Position numbers and translations under genes: made by a program. Of a DNA stretch of 64,000 nucleotides, positions 10,661-20,839 are shown piece after piece (the stretch's first letter is position 1; each line of letters starts with the position of its first letter). Under the pieces are notes generated by a model. That model was not told where the DNA came from and ran no database searches. It saw only the letters and a program-made list of their open reading frames with translations. This DNA comes from Bolinopsis microptera. Taxonomy: Eukaryota; Ctenophora; Tentaculata; Lobata; Bolinopsidae. The stretch lies in the NCBI RefSeq assembly GCF_026151205.1, contig NC_087076.1, forward strand, positions 6,672,902 to 6,736,901, read 5' to 3'.

Positions 10661-11181
10661 CCTAGAAACCTCAGAGGGAAGATTTAAATTTTCCCGATTT
10701 TTCCGATATGAGGGTTGATGAGGCCAAAATCGGGATCGGAATGATCGGAAATGATCGGGTTGGACCCCCCCCCCCAAACGATACACTTACACATGTTTTA
10801 TTAAAAGATACACTCGCACAATTCTTATTAAAGTTGAATGTACGGCCGAAAAGGGTAGACACTTGACTACGATGTAATTGTATGTGTGCCTCCTGAACCT
10901 TTATTCCTCAATCCTCATGGGACAGTCGATTGTTTTGTTATTGAATTAGACTATTTGTTATCGGTAGTCATCATTCTTTATACGACACATACGAGAGATA
11001 CCAAATGTTTGGATCGAACTTGCTTATAGCTTCATGTGTTAATTTGTCCACCTTTAGTCTGAAGCTATCTTCGTGGTGAACTCTCCACCAGGCTCCGTTT
11101 CTACTTCAATCTGTAGCAGAAAACCTAAAATATTTGCCTAATATTTGCGTAATACTTGTGTACCTAGTTAGTAGTTGGGGT

Positions 11182-12938
11182 ATGGAGAACTGTTCCGCCT
11201 GGATGAGGGGAGATAAACGCAAAGCTCTGCTTGTGTTTGTTGCAATTTGTTTACAAGCAATTCTCATATACCTGTCCGCTGTTATTGATAACACCTATTA
11301 CGTCACTCATCTACTCAACAGAGGTACGCTATTAAGTATAACAAATATTGTCCTCCGCAGATTCAAGTTTTATTTTTCCTCTCAAAAATGATATCCATTG
11401 ATAAAGAATCCGTTATCTCCAGGAATCCCTAATATTGAAGTTGGACTGATCGGCATGATACCAGCCATCGGAAACATTCTGATGGCATTCTACGACTTCC
11501 TTTACTATCTGCTACATATTAAGAAATTCTCATTACGCGGTGTCGGAATCATTGTTATGGCAACCATGATTGTTAATTGTGCAGGTTAGACCTTTTTGTT
11601 TGTTGTCCAACGGACGATAACTCTCTCTAAATCTGAAATGAAATAGAACAGTTTTTATTACACTTAAAGTTTAATGAGATTATTACAACAACAAGGACTG
11701 TTATGGACGATGGTAACCATTGCGATTTTTCTTACAACAGGATAAAAATGCGAATATATTTACATTGATTGACAACATCATGAGTTCATTCCAATTAAAA
11801 AATACGCTACTTTACAGGCCAGGGTGTGGTGGAATATCTTCCGAAAGAGTACAACCAACTTCTATCCGCACTTCTCATGCTTCAAAAACTGTTCCAAGGA
11901 ATCTTGATATTTCTGTGTTGCAAAGTTTATGTAGAGGAATGTAGTGTTTGGTTTCCCGACCACGTGACCCTCATTCTGGGTCTTGTAGTTAGCACTAATT
12001 ATATTGGTGGAGCTACAGCTATACTGATGGGTGGATACTTATACGACCTTCTCAGCTTCAACGAGCCGTACTTAATAGCCAGTCTGATTTGTGCAGTTTG
12101 TTTGCTTTTCAGCTTTTTTGTCTTGCCCCCAACTTCAAATCCATTGTACCGCAAGGCTAAGGTTGAGGGCAATGATGATAAGGATGATCATGAAAATGCT
12201 CAATCTGCTACCGTAGAGGAAACGACCAAGAACTCGGGCGTAACAAAAGAAAAGGAGCTTACTTGGCTGGTGATATTTCCTCTGGTTGCGCATGGTCTAT
12301 GTGCTATTTCGGAAGGTTTCATTTCAGCTATAACAACACCTTACCTTCAAGATGAGTTTGGAATGGAGATTAGTCAGGGCAGCAGCTACGTGTTCGTCAT
12401 GTACATAGCCTTTATAATCGGATCAACTGTAGCAGGGTACGTTCTACAAATGGGCTGGGTGTCCCCCTTCAAGACAATGGGAACAGGATCTGCCCTCGCT
12501 ATGATAGGACTCCTGCTCATGTTCCCTGGGCAAGGTTCGAAGGAGTTTTACGACCTTGTCCCTGAGTTGGCATACCTAGGAAATGTTTTCATAGGGATCG
12601 GAAACCAGTTCATATCCATCGCAGCACTTGAAGCTCTAGAGGTGACTCACGTGACTATTGCGGGACGAGAATACACCGGAAAAAGTAAGTCACTGGCTGA
12701 ATCCCTCTGGATACTAGGATGGTGGATTTCCATATATGTTGGTCACTTGTTGACTCTCATGGTCATGAAGTACATGACATTTACTACTGGGGGCTGGCTG
12801 GTGGCTGGGTGCTCTGGTCTGTCTGTTTGTTTATGTGCCGTTTTCGAGGTTTGGACGATAAGATCTTCCCGCTCTCTGGTGGTGACACCAGTGGAACCAT
12901 CACCTTCTCTGATCATTAGTAACCAAACAGTTTTATGA
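11182..12938 (+). CDS. MFS transporter, SLC18B1-like, three exons
   Basis: Exons 11182-11323, 11423-11584 and 11818-12938 join with GT/AG introns of 99 and 233 bp, both phase 1, giving 474 residues. Hydrophobicity gives 12 membrane segments in two halves of six: the first near residues 14-36, then pairs across exon 2 and early exon 3, a charged cytoplasmic loop rich in D, E, K (about residues 215-250), then six more. The GGYLYDLLSF segment in helix 5 and a SLAESLWILGW segment before helix 11 fit the vesicular amine/polyamine-type (SLC18-like) MFS branch; substrate cannot be read from sequence. The reading frame is open about 100 bp upstream of the chosen ATG with no other ATG, so a further 5' exon is possible. 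No frameshift or stop: this looks like a functional host gene. Confidence 0.82.
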
Positions 12939-13449
12939 TTACCTTAATTTGGAATATTAGGACAGGACTGCAGGAAACATTGGACTAGTTTTACAACTTT
13001 TTCTTCATCCAAATCTCTCATTGGAGTTCACCATCCCATTGCCTCTTCTTCTTTCTTCGTCTTCTTTTATATAGATTCAACAGAGACACCCACAGAGTGG
13101 TTGAGTTTTTAGACCTCGTGCTCTTCACGAGTTCCAGCTGCTTACCCTCGAGGTGACCCAGGGGGAATAGCTTGTGTAAAAAAGATATTGTAGTAGACTA
13201 CTTATTAGCCCACGGAGTGTTCTGGGCTGATCTTCCCAGTTCTGATAACATAACAGATCTGAATAGAGAATTTGATTAATAATTATTGTAGCTTACTGTG
13301 CCTCGCATACCTTTTCATTTATCATTAATTTATATACAATTATTTTACATTTTTATTAACATGTTTTTCTTCACGCCGCGTTACAATTTTATCCATAATT
13401 CACAAAACCCTTCAGCCTTGTGCTTGGTCGAAAGGGGGAATGGTCGCTG
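12939..13449. other. 3' flank of the MFS gene, no further gene
   Basis: Presumed 3' untranslated and intergenic DNA. No canonical AATAAA close to the stop; AT-rich sequence with ATTAAT-type motifs from about 13270 onward. No protein-like frame. Confidence 0.5.
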
Positions 13450-13618
13450 GTATTTGACGCTCAGATGAGTTGCAATTTGATCACAAAGTTTATACTTTTA
13501 CAAAGCATTTTCGTCATACTGTTTTAAACGTGCACATATTTATAAATAAGCCGCTTCTGAGTGAAACTGGCTATATGACAGAGAAGTCGTTATTCAAGTG
13601 CCAAATACCATTTAAGCC
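13450..13618. repeat. Dispersed repeat D, copy 1
   Basis: A ~165 bp unit beginning TATTTGACGCTCAGATGAGT and ending ACCATTTAAGCC. It recurs at 15630-15783 (with a 22 bp deletion) and 25864-25982 (3' truncated), all in the same orientation. No coding potential or clear terminal structure; likely a piece of a larger element. Confidence 0.8.
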
Positions 13619-13619
13619 T

Positions 13620-14124
13620 TCAACAAATTAAAAATCTGAGAAGTAACCTACTAAAACTAAAATATCTTTCTCCACTTAGGTCTGTCTTGGGCTGTCTCCG
13701 GGTAAAGAAAGCATTAATAAATGTTAATAATATTGATGATTGAGTTAAAATTGAGATTGGCTTTATCTCCTCTGAGTTACATACAAATAACACACATTAT
13801 TGCCGACGTTTCACCACCATGGCTTCTTCAAGGCAGTCGCTTCCTAAAATAAACACTAAACTTTCACCTATGAAATGTCACCAACATATATCAATATGTA
13901 CGTGGGACTCTCTCAGTTTCTTGAAAGTGTTAGGGAGTAGGAAGCACAGTCACACTGTGTCGTACCTGCTATTTTTGATGCTGTATGTTTACGTAGTTTT
14001 AGCTCTAAAATAATGGACAGTGTTAGATTCTTTGACCTAACCTCAATCCATTGCTTTGAACTTTTCTACCGTTTGAAACCTTTTCACTTTATCTGCTATT
14101 CAAAGTTTTACATTATCATGGAGA
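13620..14124. other. No gene supported
   Basis: A 64-codon ORF starts at 13819, but its start lies in a CACCATGGCTTCTTCAAGG motif of the kind common in non-coding ends of invertebrate retroelements, and its composition is not convincing. Confidence 0.4.
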
Positions 14125-14700
14125 ATTACTCACAGGTTTTCCATTTTCTCCATAGAAATAGTTTCCTTTTTATGCCATTTTATGCCATTACATTGAAAAC
14201 CTGAAAAATTTAGAATTTCGAGAAAAATTATATTTGACAAATTTTCAGTCTCGATTTCAAAGAGCAAAGATTTTTACCTACTATGATTTTACATCTAAAT
14301 TTGTCAACCAATTTAAACGAACAATGTAGACAAACAGACTGTATAATTAAATAACTAGATACTATTACAATATTTCAATATATATAATATTGGCTGACAG
14401 GGCTTGACAGTCACTCTATCACTGATAATAACAAGATTAACAGGCTGAACAGGAATAGTCTCGACAGCGGTAGGACAAGAAGGAGGTTCCGGATCGATAG
14501 GCTAGGACTTGAGTATAGTGTACTTTGGTCAGAAGATTGACTGGAAAGTTTGGTCGCAGGTTTGAAGAAAGAAGTGATTCCAGAGGGCTTGGGACGCTCT
14601 CTCTTTCTTGACATCTGACTGAGACTAATATTAATATTCGATTACCAATGCAACGTACATATTATATGGTTACAATTTACATAACTTACTTAATGATACG
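14125..14700. repeat. Dispersed repeat, copy 2 (see 1060-1690)
   Basis: Matches the sequence from about 960 to 1560 in the same orientation, including the ORF below. The G-run end seen at 912 is absent here, so this copy is 5' truncated. Confidence 0.75.
14411..14614 (-). pseudogene. Short ORF with PIP-box-like N-terminus, copy 2
   Basis: 67 codons; the first ~30 residues match the ORF at 1237-1476 (basic start, then GITSFFKPATKL). The two copies keep the N-terminus in frame while the rest diverges, consistent with a former transposase start. Confidence 0.5.
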
Positions 14701-15384
14701 GAAAGCACCTAATAATTATCACGTAGGACGTAGGACGTAGGTCAGATGACCAAGTGGATAGTTATAGAAGCTTTTTTTTAATTAGGTAGACAATCGCAAA
14801 ATAAGAAGCCTGGAATATTCTATATCGACGTGAAATAATGTACGACTGCCCACGTGCAAATTAGGTATAAATCAAAAGGTTGCAATTTAGAATATAGATG
14901 TCTGCATGATCAACTTGACTTGCAATAGTCGTGAATTTTTGATAATATCCAATTAGCATTTTTGTAAAGTAAATTACGGTCTTTATTCTGAAGAAAATGG
15001 TTTAAGAAGAGGATAAATTTAGCTAACTCACATACATACCCAATCGACAATATCTCCTATGATGCCATCTACCATAACCTCAACAACTCTGGAATTCCCA
15101 CCACCTTATGCAACTGGATTTATTGTATGGTTTCCCAAAAAGGGTTAAGCGAACATTAGAAAAAATAAAAACTCACCCATTTCTTTCTCTTTTTCTTTCT
15201 TCTCTCTCCATTCGACATTTCAGGGTCTCCAAAGTTAGTTAATTCATATCATCAATTATATATTGATCTTATTAATGTAGTTTGTTTAAATTGATGTATA
15301 CAGAATTCCAGGGGATCACGTCTTTGGGTTTAGTTGCTGCTTTAAATACACTACATAACCTCCCTCTCTTTAAATGGATCAGCT
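14701..15384. other. No gene seen
   Basis: AT-rich, with a short CGTAGGA tandem near 14725. No repeat shared elsewhere in the window was noticed and no protein-like frame is present. Confidence 0.4.
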
Positions 15385-15600
15385 CTACCGGATCCTATCA
15401 AGCGGGACATGTTCAGTATCATATATAAATAACTCCCGAATGAATCGTTGGAATTCGTTTAATCTTTCCTCAGAAACAGGAAAGGGTGCGGTAGGGTCAG
15501 TGGGTTCTGGGTCGTGATTTTTAGTGGTGTCCTCACAAACCGCTTCCTGTCTGTTCTTCCTTTTCCTCCTTTTTTCTTTGCCTTCCATCTTCTAGATTTA
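15385..15600 (-). pseudogene. Small-ORF family C, single-module copy
   Basis: 67 codons: a basic KRRKRKNRQEAVCEDTT segment followed by a helical segment (SEERLNEFQRFIRELFIYDT, then VPLDRI). The same module occurs in tandem at 18437-18900. The frame stops soon after VPLDRI where the other copy continues with LEEV. Upstream of the ATG the sequence reads AGATTTAGCATGAGTTAAAA, also found next to the other copies. Function unknown. Confidence 0.45.
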
Positions 15601-15629
15601 GCATGAGTTAAAAAACCTGCTGGTCCCGC

Positions 15630-15783
15630 TGGTGTTTGACGCCCAGATGAGTTCCAGTTAGATCACAAAGTTTATACTTTTACAAAGCATTTTCGTCATA
15701 CTGTTTTAAACGTGCACATTCTGAGTGAAACTGGCTATAAAACAGAGAAGTCGTTATTTCAGTGCCAAATACCATTTAAGCCG
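15630..15783. repeat. Dispersed repeat D, copy 2
   Basis: Same unit as 13450-13618, missing 22 bp in the middle (after GTGCACAT). Confidence 0.8.
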
Positions 15784-16325
15784 GATAATCACAAATTAAT
15801 AGACTTTAAATATTTAAATAAGCGGTTAGCTAAAAGTTGATTTCCGTCAAAAAATGATGTCCGTCAAAACGCAGGTGTCCACCGAAAGAATTTTTCCATG
15901 TTCCCTTAACAGCAATTTCGCCAAAAAGATTAAGGAATTTAAAAGCTTTTTCAAAGCGCATTTCATACTTTAAAAATATCTTATGAAGTTGAATTAATAG
16001 GTAAGATCCGTTTGTGGAATTCTGAAGGTGATCTTAAATGTAGATATTTGTATTTATATACGCTACAACCTTTCCTTACGAAAAACTACTCCATAGTAGT
16101 TTTGTCAAGGAACTTATCAGATTTAAAATTAATCTCTTCGGCCACTTCGGTTCCACTCCAGTGATCCCATGCGGCTATTGATATGCTTATCCGAAACGTT
16201 TGTCCCATTTTCTTCTAAAAGTTCAATAGATTTCTAAAGTTTTTTATTGTATGACATAAAACGTTCATGTTGGAAATTAAATACCAAACATTATTTGATT
16301 AAATAATAACTTAGACTATAAAGTT
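15784..16325. other. No gene seen
   Basis: No protein-like frame. A direct TACTCCATAGTAGTTTTG segment near 16087 has a partner at about 17500 (GCTACTCCATAGCAGTTT), the only repeat noticed. Confidence 0.4.
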
Positions 16326-16329
16326 AGTA

Positions 16330-16767
16330 TATTATGTGAAACACAATCATGTGATAAACTGTCAAAAGCCTTGGCAAAATCAAAATACGGGACCATCTGA
16401 GTGGTGCAAGACTTTCCATTCACAAAATCGTGTTGTCTTAAGTCAATAATTAACCCTTCACAAGTTGCATACAACAATTTTTCCTAATACATCGTTCAAA
16501 ATCTTTCACAACTAAACATGTAAATGAGATGGGTCTATAATTTTCGACAGATCCTTTGTCACCTTTCCATTGTACCAGAACAACAGATGATGCAAGCTTC
16601 CATTCCTCTGGCACACATCCAGTTACAAAAGAGGTGTTGAAAATCATGATTAGTGGCTTTGGAAGAGTTCTCGCACAATTCTTAAATACTGTACCATGGA
16701 TTCCATCCGGGCCTGCTGCATTACCCGGATTTATCCCTTTTAAAATGGAGAGATTCTGCCTCAGCAT
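16330..16767 (-). pseudogene. Non-LTR reverse transcriptase fragment
   Basis: The 105-codon frame has the N-terminal reverse-transcriptase signature of jockey/CR1-like LINEs: GNAAGPDGIHGTVFK, then LPKPLIMIFNTSF, PEEWKLASSVVLV, KGDKGSVENYRPIS and KDFERCI. Below it, in another frame, HDFVNGKSCTT and FAKAFDSLSHD supply the next motif; the aspartate of AKAFDSLSHD belongs to the motif near the first catalytic aspartate. An internal deletion and frameshift separate the two, and the YxDD region is missing. A dead 5'-partial copy. Confidence 0.8.
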
Positions 16768-16769
16768 TC

Positions 16770-17880
16770 AGCAATCAGCGTAGTCTGCATTGCTTTATAT
16801 TAAGCGTGGTCTTCTTAGATTCGTCAGAAACTTTCTTGATCGCATTTAATCCTGTACATGGCAAAAGTCCCGCTCACACCGCGACCCCGGCCCCCACTAT
16901 ATATTATCTCAGCTTCTGATTGAGATACAGACTTCAGGGATGAACCAAAATGTGCCTAAGATGCATGTTTATATTAGTGCTATGAACATTCTTAATGCCT
17001 AAGAGTTATTTTTTTGAGAAACCGCTAAAAATCTGATGTTACTATATATATTAGCATATAATAAGAAAAATCGCCAAAAGATAATTTTATATGAAACCTG
17101 AATTTTACTTGACGCATGGATATGAACAGTCACTATTGCCAGGGACTAATCCACTCATTTTGAAAAATTGTTTAAATATCCAATAGGGGAGTGGAATATA
17201 TATTGCGAAGGAGCAGACTTTTGTCGACACCGTAGGACCGTCGGGTCACCTCATATATCCAAAACCCGATTACTTATTCCCTACGATCTTTTTGCCTTCG
17301 GCAAGAGTAGGGAAAAAAATTGGTTAAATATCCACGTACCCGACAACTTTCTGTACAAGGTTATTTTGTTTTTTTGAAGAGTTTAACCCGTATAACTCTG
17401 CAATGGCTTCACATAATGAAGTGACCGACAGTACATCAGGCAGTTTTAGCTTTCTTTCCAATTTTGTGCTATGAAATCGTTAGTGCCCACAATAGCTACT
17501 CCATAGCAGTTTAATGCACCAGCTGTAACTAGAACCTTCTAAATGTGACTCTACGGTACACGCGGTAACAATTAAATATTGAATCTATCACCTCGTGCAC
17601 GCGAGTTCTTTTCGTACAGTTGCACCTGAGATTTCTCGCGAATCTCGCAATTCGGATGACACCCACTATAGTGAAGCGACAATGGGGGTCACCACGTGAT
17701 ACAACACTAAGTGTGGTTGTTGTTGTTGCTAGCTGATAAACTTCAAGAAGCTTATCAGCTAGCCTATTTAGAGTACATTATCCGCTGAAGAGTTGTACAC
17801 TGCAGAGATAGTTGCTGCCTAGTAAAGAAGATGCTGTTCTTTGTAGCTTGAGCATGCTATCCGAAAAAGACGTACTTACA
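16770..17880. other. No gene seen; hairpin near the right end
   Basis: Low-complexity and AT-rich DNA with no convincing frame; the only structure noted is the inverted repeat at 17729-17764. Confidence 0.4.
17729..17764. repeat. Short perfect-type hairpin
   Basis: GCTAGCTGATAAACTT and AAGCTTATCAGCTAGC form 16 bp arms with one mismatch around a four-base loop. Preceded by a (GTT)n run. It could be an element end or a simple palindrome. Confidence 0.7.
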
Positions 17881-18024
17881 TGCAACATCTAATAAAAAAT
17901 AGATTTAGCATGAGTTGAAAAAACACAACATTATCGATTGTTTTTATTAAATATACACACACAATACACATGCTATACTCTCATCTGGTCTTGATTGTCC
18001 GCTAAGCCACAAAAGTTTCCCTAG

Positions 18025-18231
18025 TTATCCTTGATTATTCTTTTTCTCTTCTTCATTTAGTATACTCTCCACTTCTTTAATTCTCGTAGATGAGATTTCT
18101 ATCGGCGAATCGTGTCCCCGTAGTTCCTCTGATCTATCATTATACTTTCCGGTTCTTGTTGCAGGTTCCATCCTAGGTAGGTAAATATTCCAGCGTTCAT
18201 TCTCGATATCCTGAACTTTTTTAAAAAACAC
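18025..18231 (-). CDS. Small charged ORF, unknown, beside family C
   Basis: 68 codons rich in E, K and R, ending with KEVESILNEEEKKNNQG. Its upstream sequence carries the AAAAACACAACATTATTGAT motif that also lies at 17920 and 18925 next to family C modules, so it may be another exon or module of the same repeated unit. No recognised domain; may not be translated. Confidence 0.3.
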   Translation of the reverse strand: MFFKKVQDIENERWNIYLPRMEPATRTGKYNDRSEELRGHDSPIEISSTRIKEVESILNEEEKKNNQG

Positions 18232-18436
18232 AACATTATTGATTGATTAGCAGTATATAGTACAGTCGCAACATCAAGACACCAACTAAAATCAGGATAT
18301 ACAAAGACCAACCCCCTCCCCCCCCCCCTGGCCCCCCGTAATGAACCGTAAGCATTTGGAACACCTCCCCCCCTCGCGTCGGCAGATTTCGTAATATGTG
18401 AACGACCCCCAAATACGAATACAGGGACTCACATCA

Positions 18437-18900
18437 TCAGATGGCTAAGAAAATACTATCTTGATTAGAAAAACAGTTGTCCAAATAAACTTTCTTCTGG
18501 TCCATCATATTTTGTAAACACTCCATAATTTCCCTCTCTTTAAACAAATCGGCTCTATCCTGGTTAACCTCCTCAAGTATACTATCTAGCGGGACATGAT
18601 CAGTATTATATATAAATAACTTTCGAATGAATCGTTGGAATTCATCCAATCTTTCCTCAGAAACAGAAAAGGGTGTGGTAGGGTCAGCGGGTTCTGTGTC
18701 GTGATCTTTAGTGGTGTCCTCACAAACCGCTTCCTGTCTGTTCTTCCTTTTCCTCCTTTTTTCTTTGCCTACCTCCTCCAGTATCCTATCTAGCGGAACC
18801 AGTTCGGTTCGACCTAAAAATATGCCGTGAATGAACTCTCTGAATTCATTCAATCTTCCCTCTCTTAGGGGGTAGTGGGGTTTTCATGAACTGCCTCTTC
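18437..18900 (-). pseudogene. Small-ORF family C, tandem two-module copy
   Basis: The 138-codon frame contains two related halves: NEFREFIHGIFLGRTELVPL, then DRILEEV, and DEFQRFIRKLFIYNTDHVPL, then DSILEEV, separated by the basic KEKRRKRKNRQEAVCEDTT linker. Immediately upstream, in a shifted frame, DDREEAVHENPTTP repeats the linker once more, showing that the unit of roughly 60 residues was duplicated and then hit by a frameshift near 18880. A 41-residue acidic tail follows the second module. No known domain; possibly a leucine-rich helical interaction module. Confidence 0.5.
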
Positions 18901-18959
18901 TCTGTCGTCCTAGTATTAGCAGGAGTTAAAAAACACAACATTATTGATTGACTGTATTG

Positions 18960-19486
18960 AAACTTTCTCATTAGGCATACACACAGATGCTATACTCTCA
19001 TACATTATATTTACCAGACAAGACACTAGTCAGTGTAATCTAATAGATGTGAAGATCGTAAGTTTAACTTATGATATGGGACACCGGAGAATAATTAATA
19101 AACATAATACAGCAACAAAGAAATTGGATGATTTATGCTTAATTGTATAAAAAGAAACCATCGTAAAATATTTAAAATTAAACAATTGTGACAAAGCGAG
19201 CCTGAAAAATCGGCTAAATAGTTTAATGTATGTACATGTCAAGAGCAAAATCACAGTTAGCAGTTTCCTTTTACCGCATCGAAAACTATCCTTTCCTTTA
19301 TCTAAAACAGAAGAACGAAGATAACCCCACCCCAACGATAGGCTCTTGCCAGGGCACTTATACAATGTTATATAATTTAACGTTAATACTATCTTAACAA
19401 GAAACCTAAATAAAACTAACATAGTTTTGATGTTTAGACAAACATGAATCTATTCTGAATTTCTGAACCAATATTATTTTTAAGTC
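18960..19486. other. No gene supported
   Basis: An ORF on each strand overlaps at 18944-19422 but neither has protein-like composition. Confidence 0.4.
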
Positions 19487-19906
19487 TTAACTTGTATCGA
19501 CAACTCTTCGTTTATACAGAAATTCGTAAACTTCCTTAAAAATGTCTTCGATTTCTTCGTCCCCATCTGAAAGTCCCAAGCAGAGGAATGAATCTGACTT
19601 GCTTAAAACATCCCTTAAATTACGCCTCTTCTCTGACAAATTCATCTCTGTTACAGTTAAGAATTCTCCCCCTATTACGAAACTGATGATCGCATAGAGG
19701 CACAACATGCTATTGTATGTTCCCCTCATTCGTAGAAGTGTCCTCTGTGGCCGGACAACCATATCATTATTTACTGTCACTTCTTCAACAGTTTCTCTAT
19801 TGTTACTCACAGTTTGTCTAGTGAATACTTTCAACTTTGTGATATAATCTATTTCTGCATCATCTGCAATAAGACTTTCGATTTCCTGAGATATGTAAGA
19901 CCCCAA
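19487..19906 (-). CDS. Unknown multi-copy family B, copy 2
   Basis: 139 codons: an N-terminal helical stretch (EIESLIADDAEIDYITKL), a hydrophobic patch (MLCLYAIISFVIGGEF), then the shared core TVTEMNLSEKRR, LRDVLSKS, FLCLGLSDGDEEI and an acidic helix ending at KRRVVD. The core matches 4049-4396. The frame is intact across the region, so this copy may be functional or a single exon of a larger gene. Family not recognised. Confidence 0.45.
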   Translation of the reverse strand: MGSYISQEIESLIADDAEIDYITKLKVFTRQTVSNNRETVEEVTVNNDMVVRPQRTLLRMRGTYNSMLCLYAIISFVIGGEFLTVTEMNLSEKRRNLRDVLSKSDSFLCLGLSDGDEEIEDIFKEVYEFLYKRRVVDTS

Positions 19907-20039
19907 TAGATATGTACGACCCCACGGCTATAGACATTCAGATACAGTATACTCCTGACATATAAACATATGATAAAGGTATTAGCCCAAAGTAATTAAC
20001 ACATATTATATACAAACACATGAAATATAATATAAACAT

Positions 20040-20260
20040 AATATGAAGTTAACAATCTGTACCTCTGAACTCCCTCATTTTATAACGAGCTGATTAGATT
20101 CCTTTAAACTATTCCCTCACTTTTCCTCTGATGTCAACTGCTTGGAGATGATCGTATTGCAGGGGATGGTATCCAATGGACAGAGACCACATAGATCCTA
20201 GTGCTTGGGACCACAATCATTGCCATTTGTTTGACGTTACCGACAGTATTCAATTTAATA
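20040..20260 (-). pseudogene. Ulp1-like protease fragment, copy 1, broken
   Basis: DNA from 20100 to 20260 matches the coding region at 46320-46450. On the minus strand the catalytic-cysteine region reads TNGNDCGP and then meets a stop, while another frame preserves HPLQYDHLQAVDIRGKV. It is therefore a frameshifted remnant of the protease-like gene intact at 46196-46531. Confidence 0.65.
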
Positions 20261-20336
20261 CAGACAATAATTCGAGATCCAGGATTGATTAGGATGATTA
20301 AAAACGTGATTTTTAATGGTTCATTATCTAACCTCA

Positions 20337-20549
20337 TTATAGACACATGGGCAGCATTAATTGTAACATCTTTTCAGATGGTTCTCTAGCCTCAGACTGA
20401 CATTTCAGTGGAAAGGTTTTCCTGATTGATTCATAGCCGATGTCCACGTTAAAGTTTTTGAACACCTTTTCGATGAGTTTAGGCTTAAGAAGGTTAGCTA
20501 AATGAATTTTATTATTAACCATGATCATTCTCAGAAAAAGACGTTTCAC
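20337..20549 (-). CDS. ORF of unknown function near Ulp1 fragments
   Basis: 70 codons, basic and helical (NNKIHLANLLKPKLIEKVFK, then FNVDIGYESIRKTF). Composition looks real but there is no partner copy in the window and no recognised motif. It may be an upstream exon of the Ulp1-like element, as both lie on the minus strand. Confidence 0.3.
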   Translation of the reverse strand: MKRLFLRMIMVNNKIHLANLLKPKLIEKVFKNFNVDIGYESIRKTFPLKCQSEAREPSEKMLQLMLPMCL

Positions 20550-20839
20550 TTTTCAGGGTCTGCTTGTGTGGTCTTGTCAATTGTAACTCCTCCATATCTT
20601 GATTCACGATTGTTGGGGGTCAATTGTCGCGGTACCCAGACAATCATCTTCTTGCTGTAGAGTCTGCACTTCTGTCATACTCCCTGCCTATTCTGTAATC
20701 GACGGACATTTTTGTTTTGCCCGAGAGTATTCGCTCCTATTGTTGCTGTCGTTAGGAGCCTTCTGTTTGATCTTACTGCGTTCTGCAATAAGACTTTTGA
20801 TTTCCTGAGATATGTAAGACCCGAACAGAATATGAAGTG

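Larger units (their letters stand above)
7339..10775. mobile_element. Non-autonomous element carrying a CT-repeat array
   Basis: The left end is 22 G then TCCAACCCGAT; the right end is the inverted ATCGGGTTGGA followed by 11 C. A 7 bp direct repeat AAACGAT flanks it (7332-7338 and 10776-10782; 8 bp if one mismatch is allowed). Both ends also contain a subterminal segment (CCGATATGAGGGTTGATGAG, then GCCAAAATCGG) in direct, not inverted, orientation. No transposase is encoded. The interior is mostly the polypyrimidine array and the inserted MITE. G-run ends and duplication length link it to the 530-862 MITE family. Confidence 0.75.

Noticed and set aside
13819-14013. ORF starting at a Kozak-like ATG
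   Set aside because: The start motif is of a type common in retroelement ends; residues are not protein-like.
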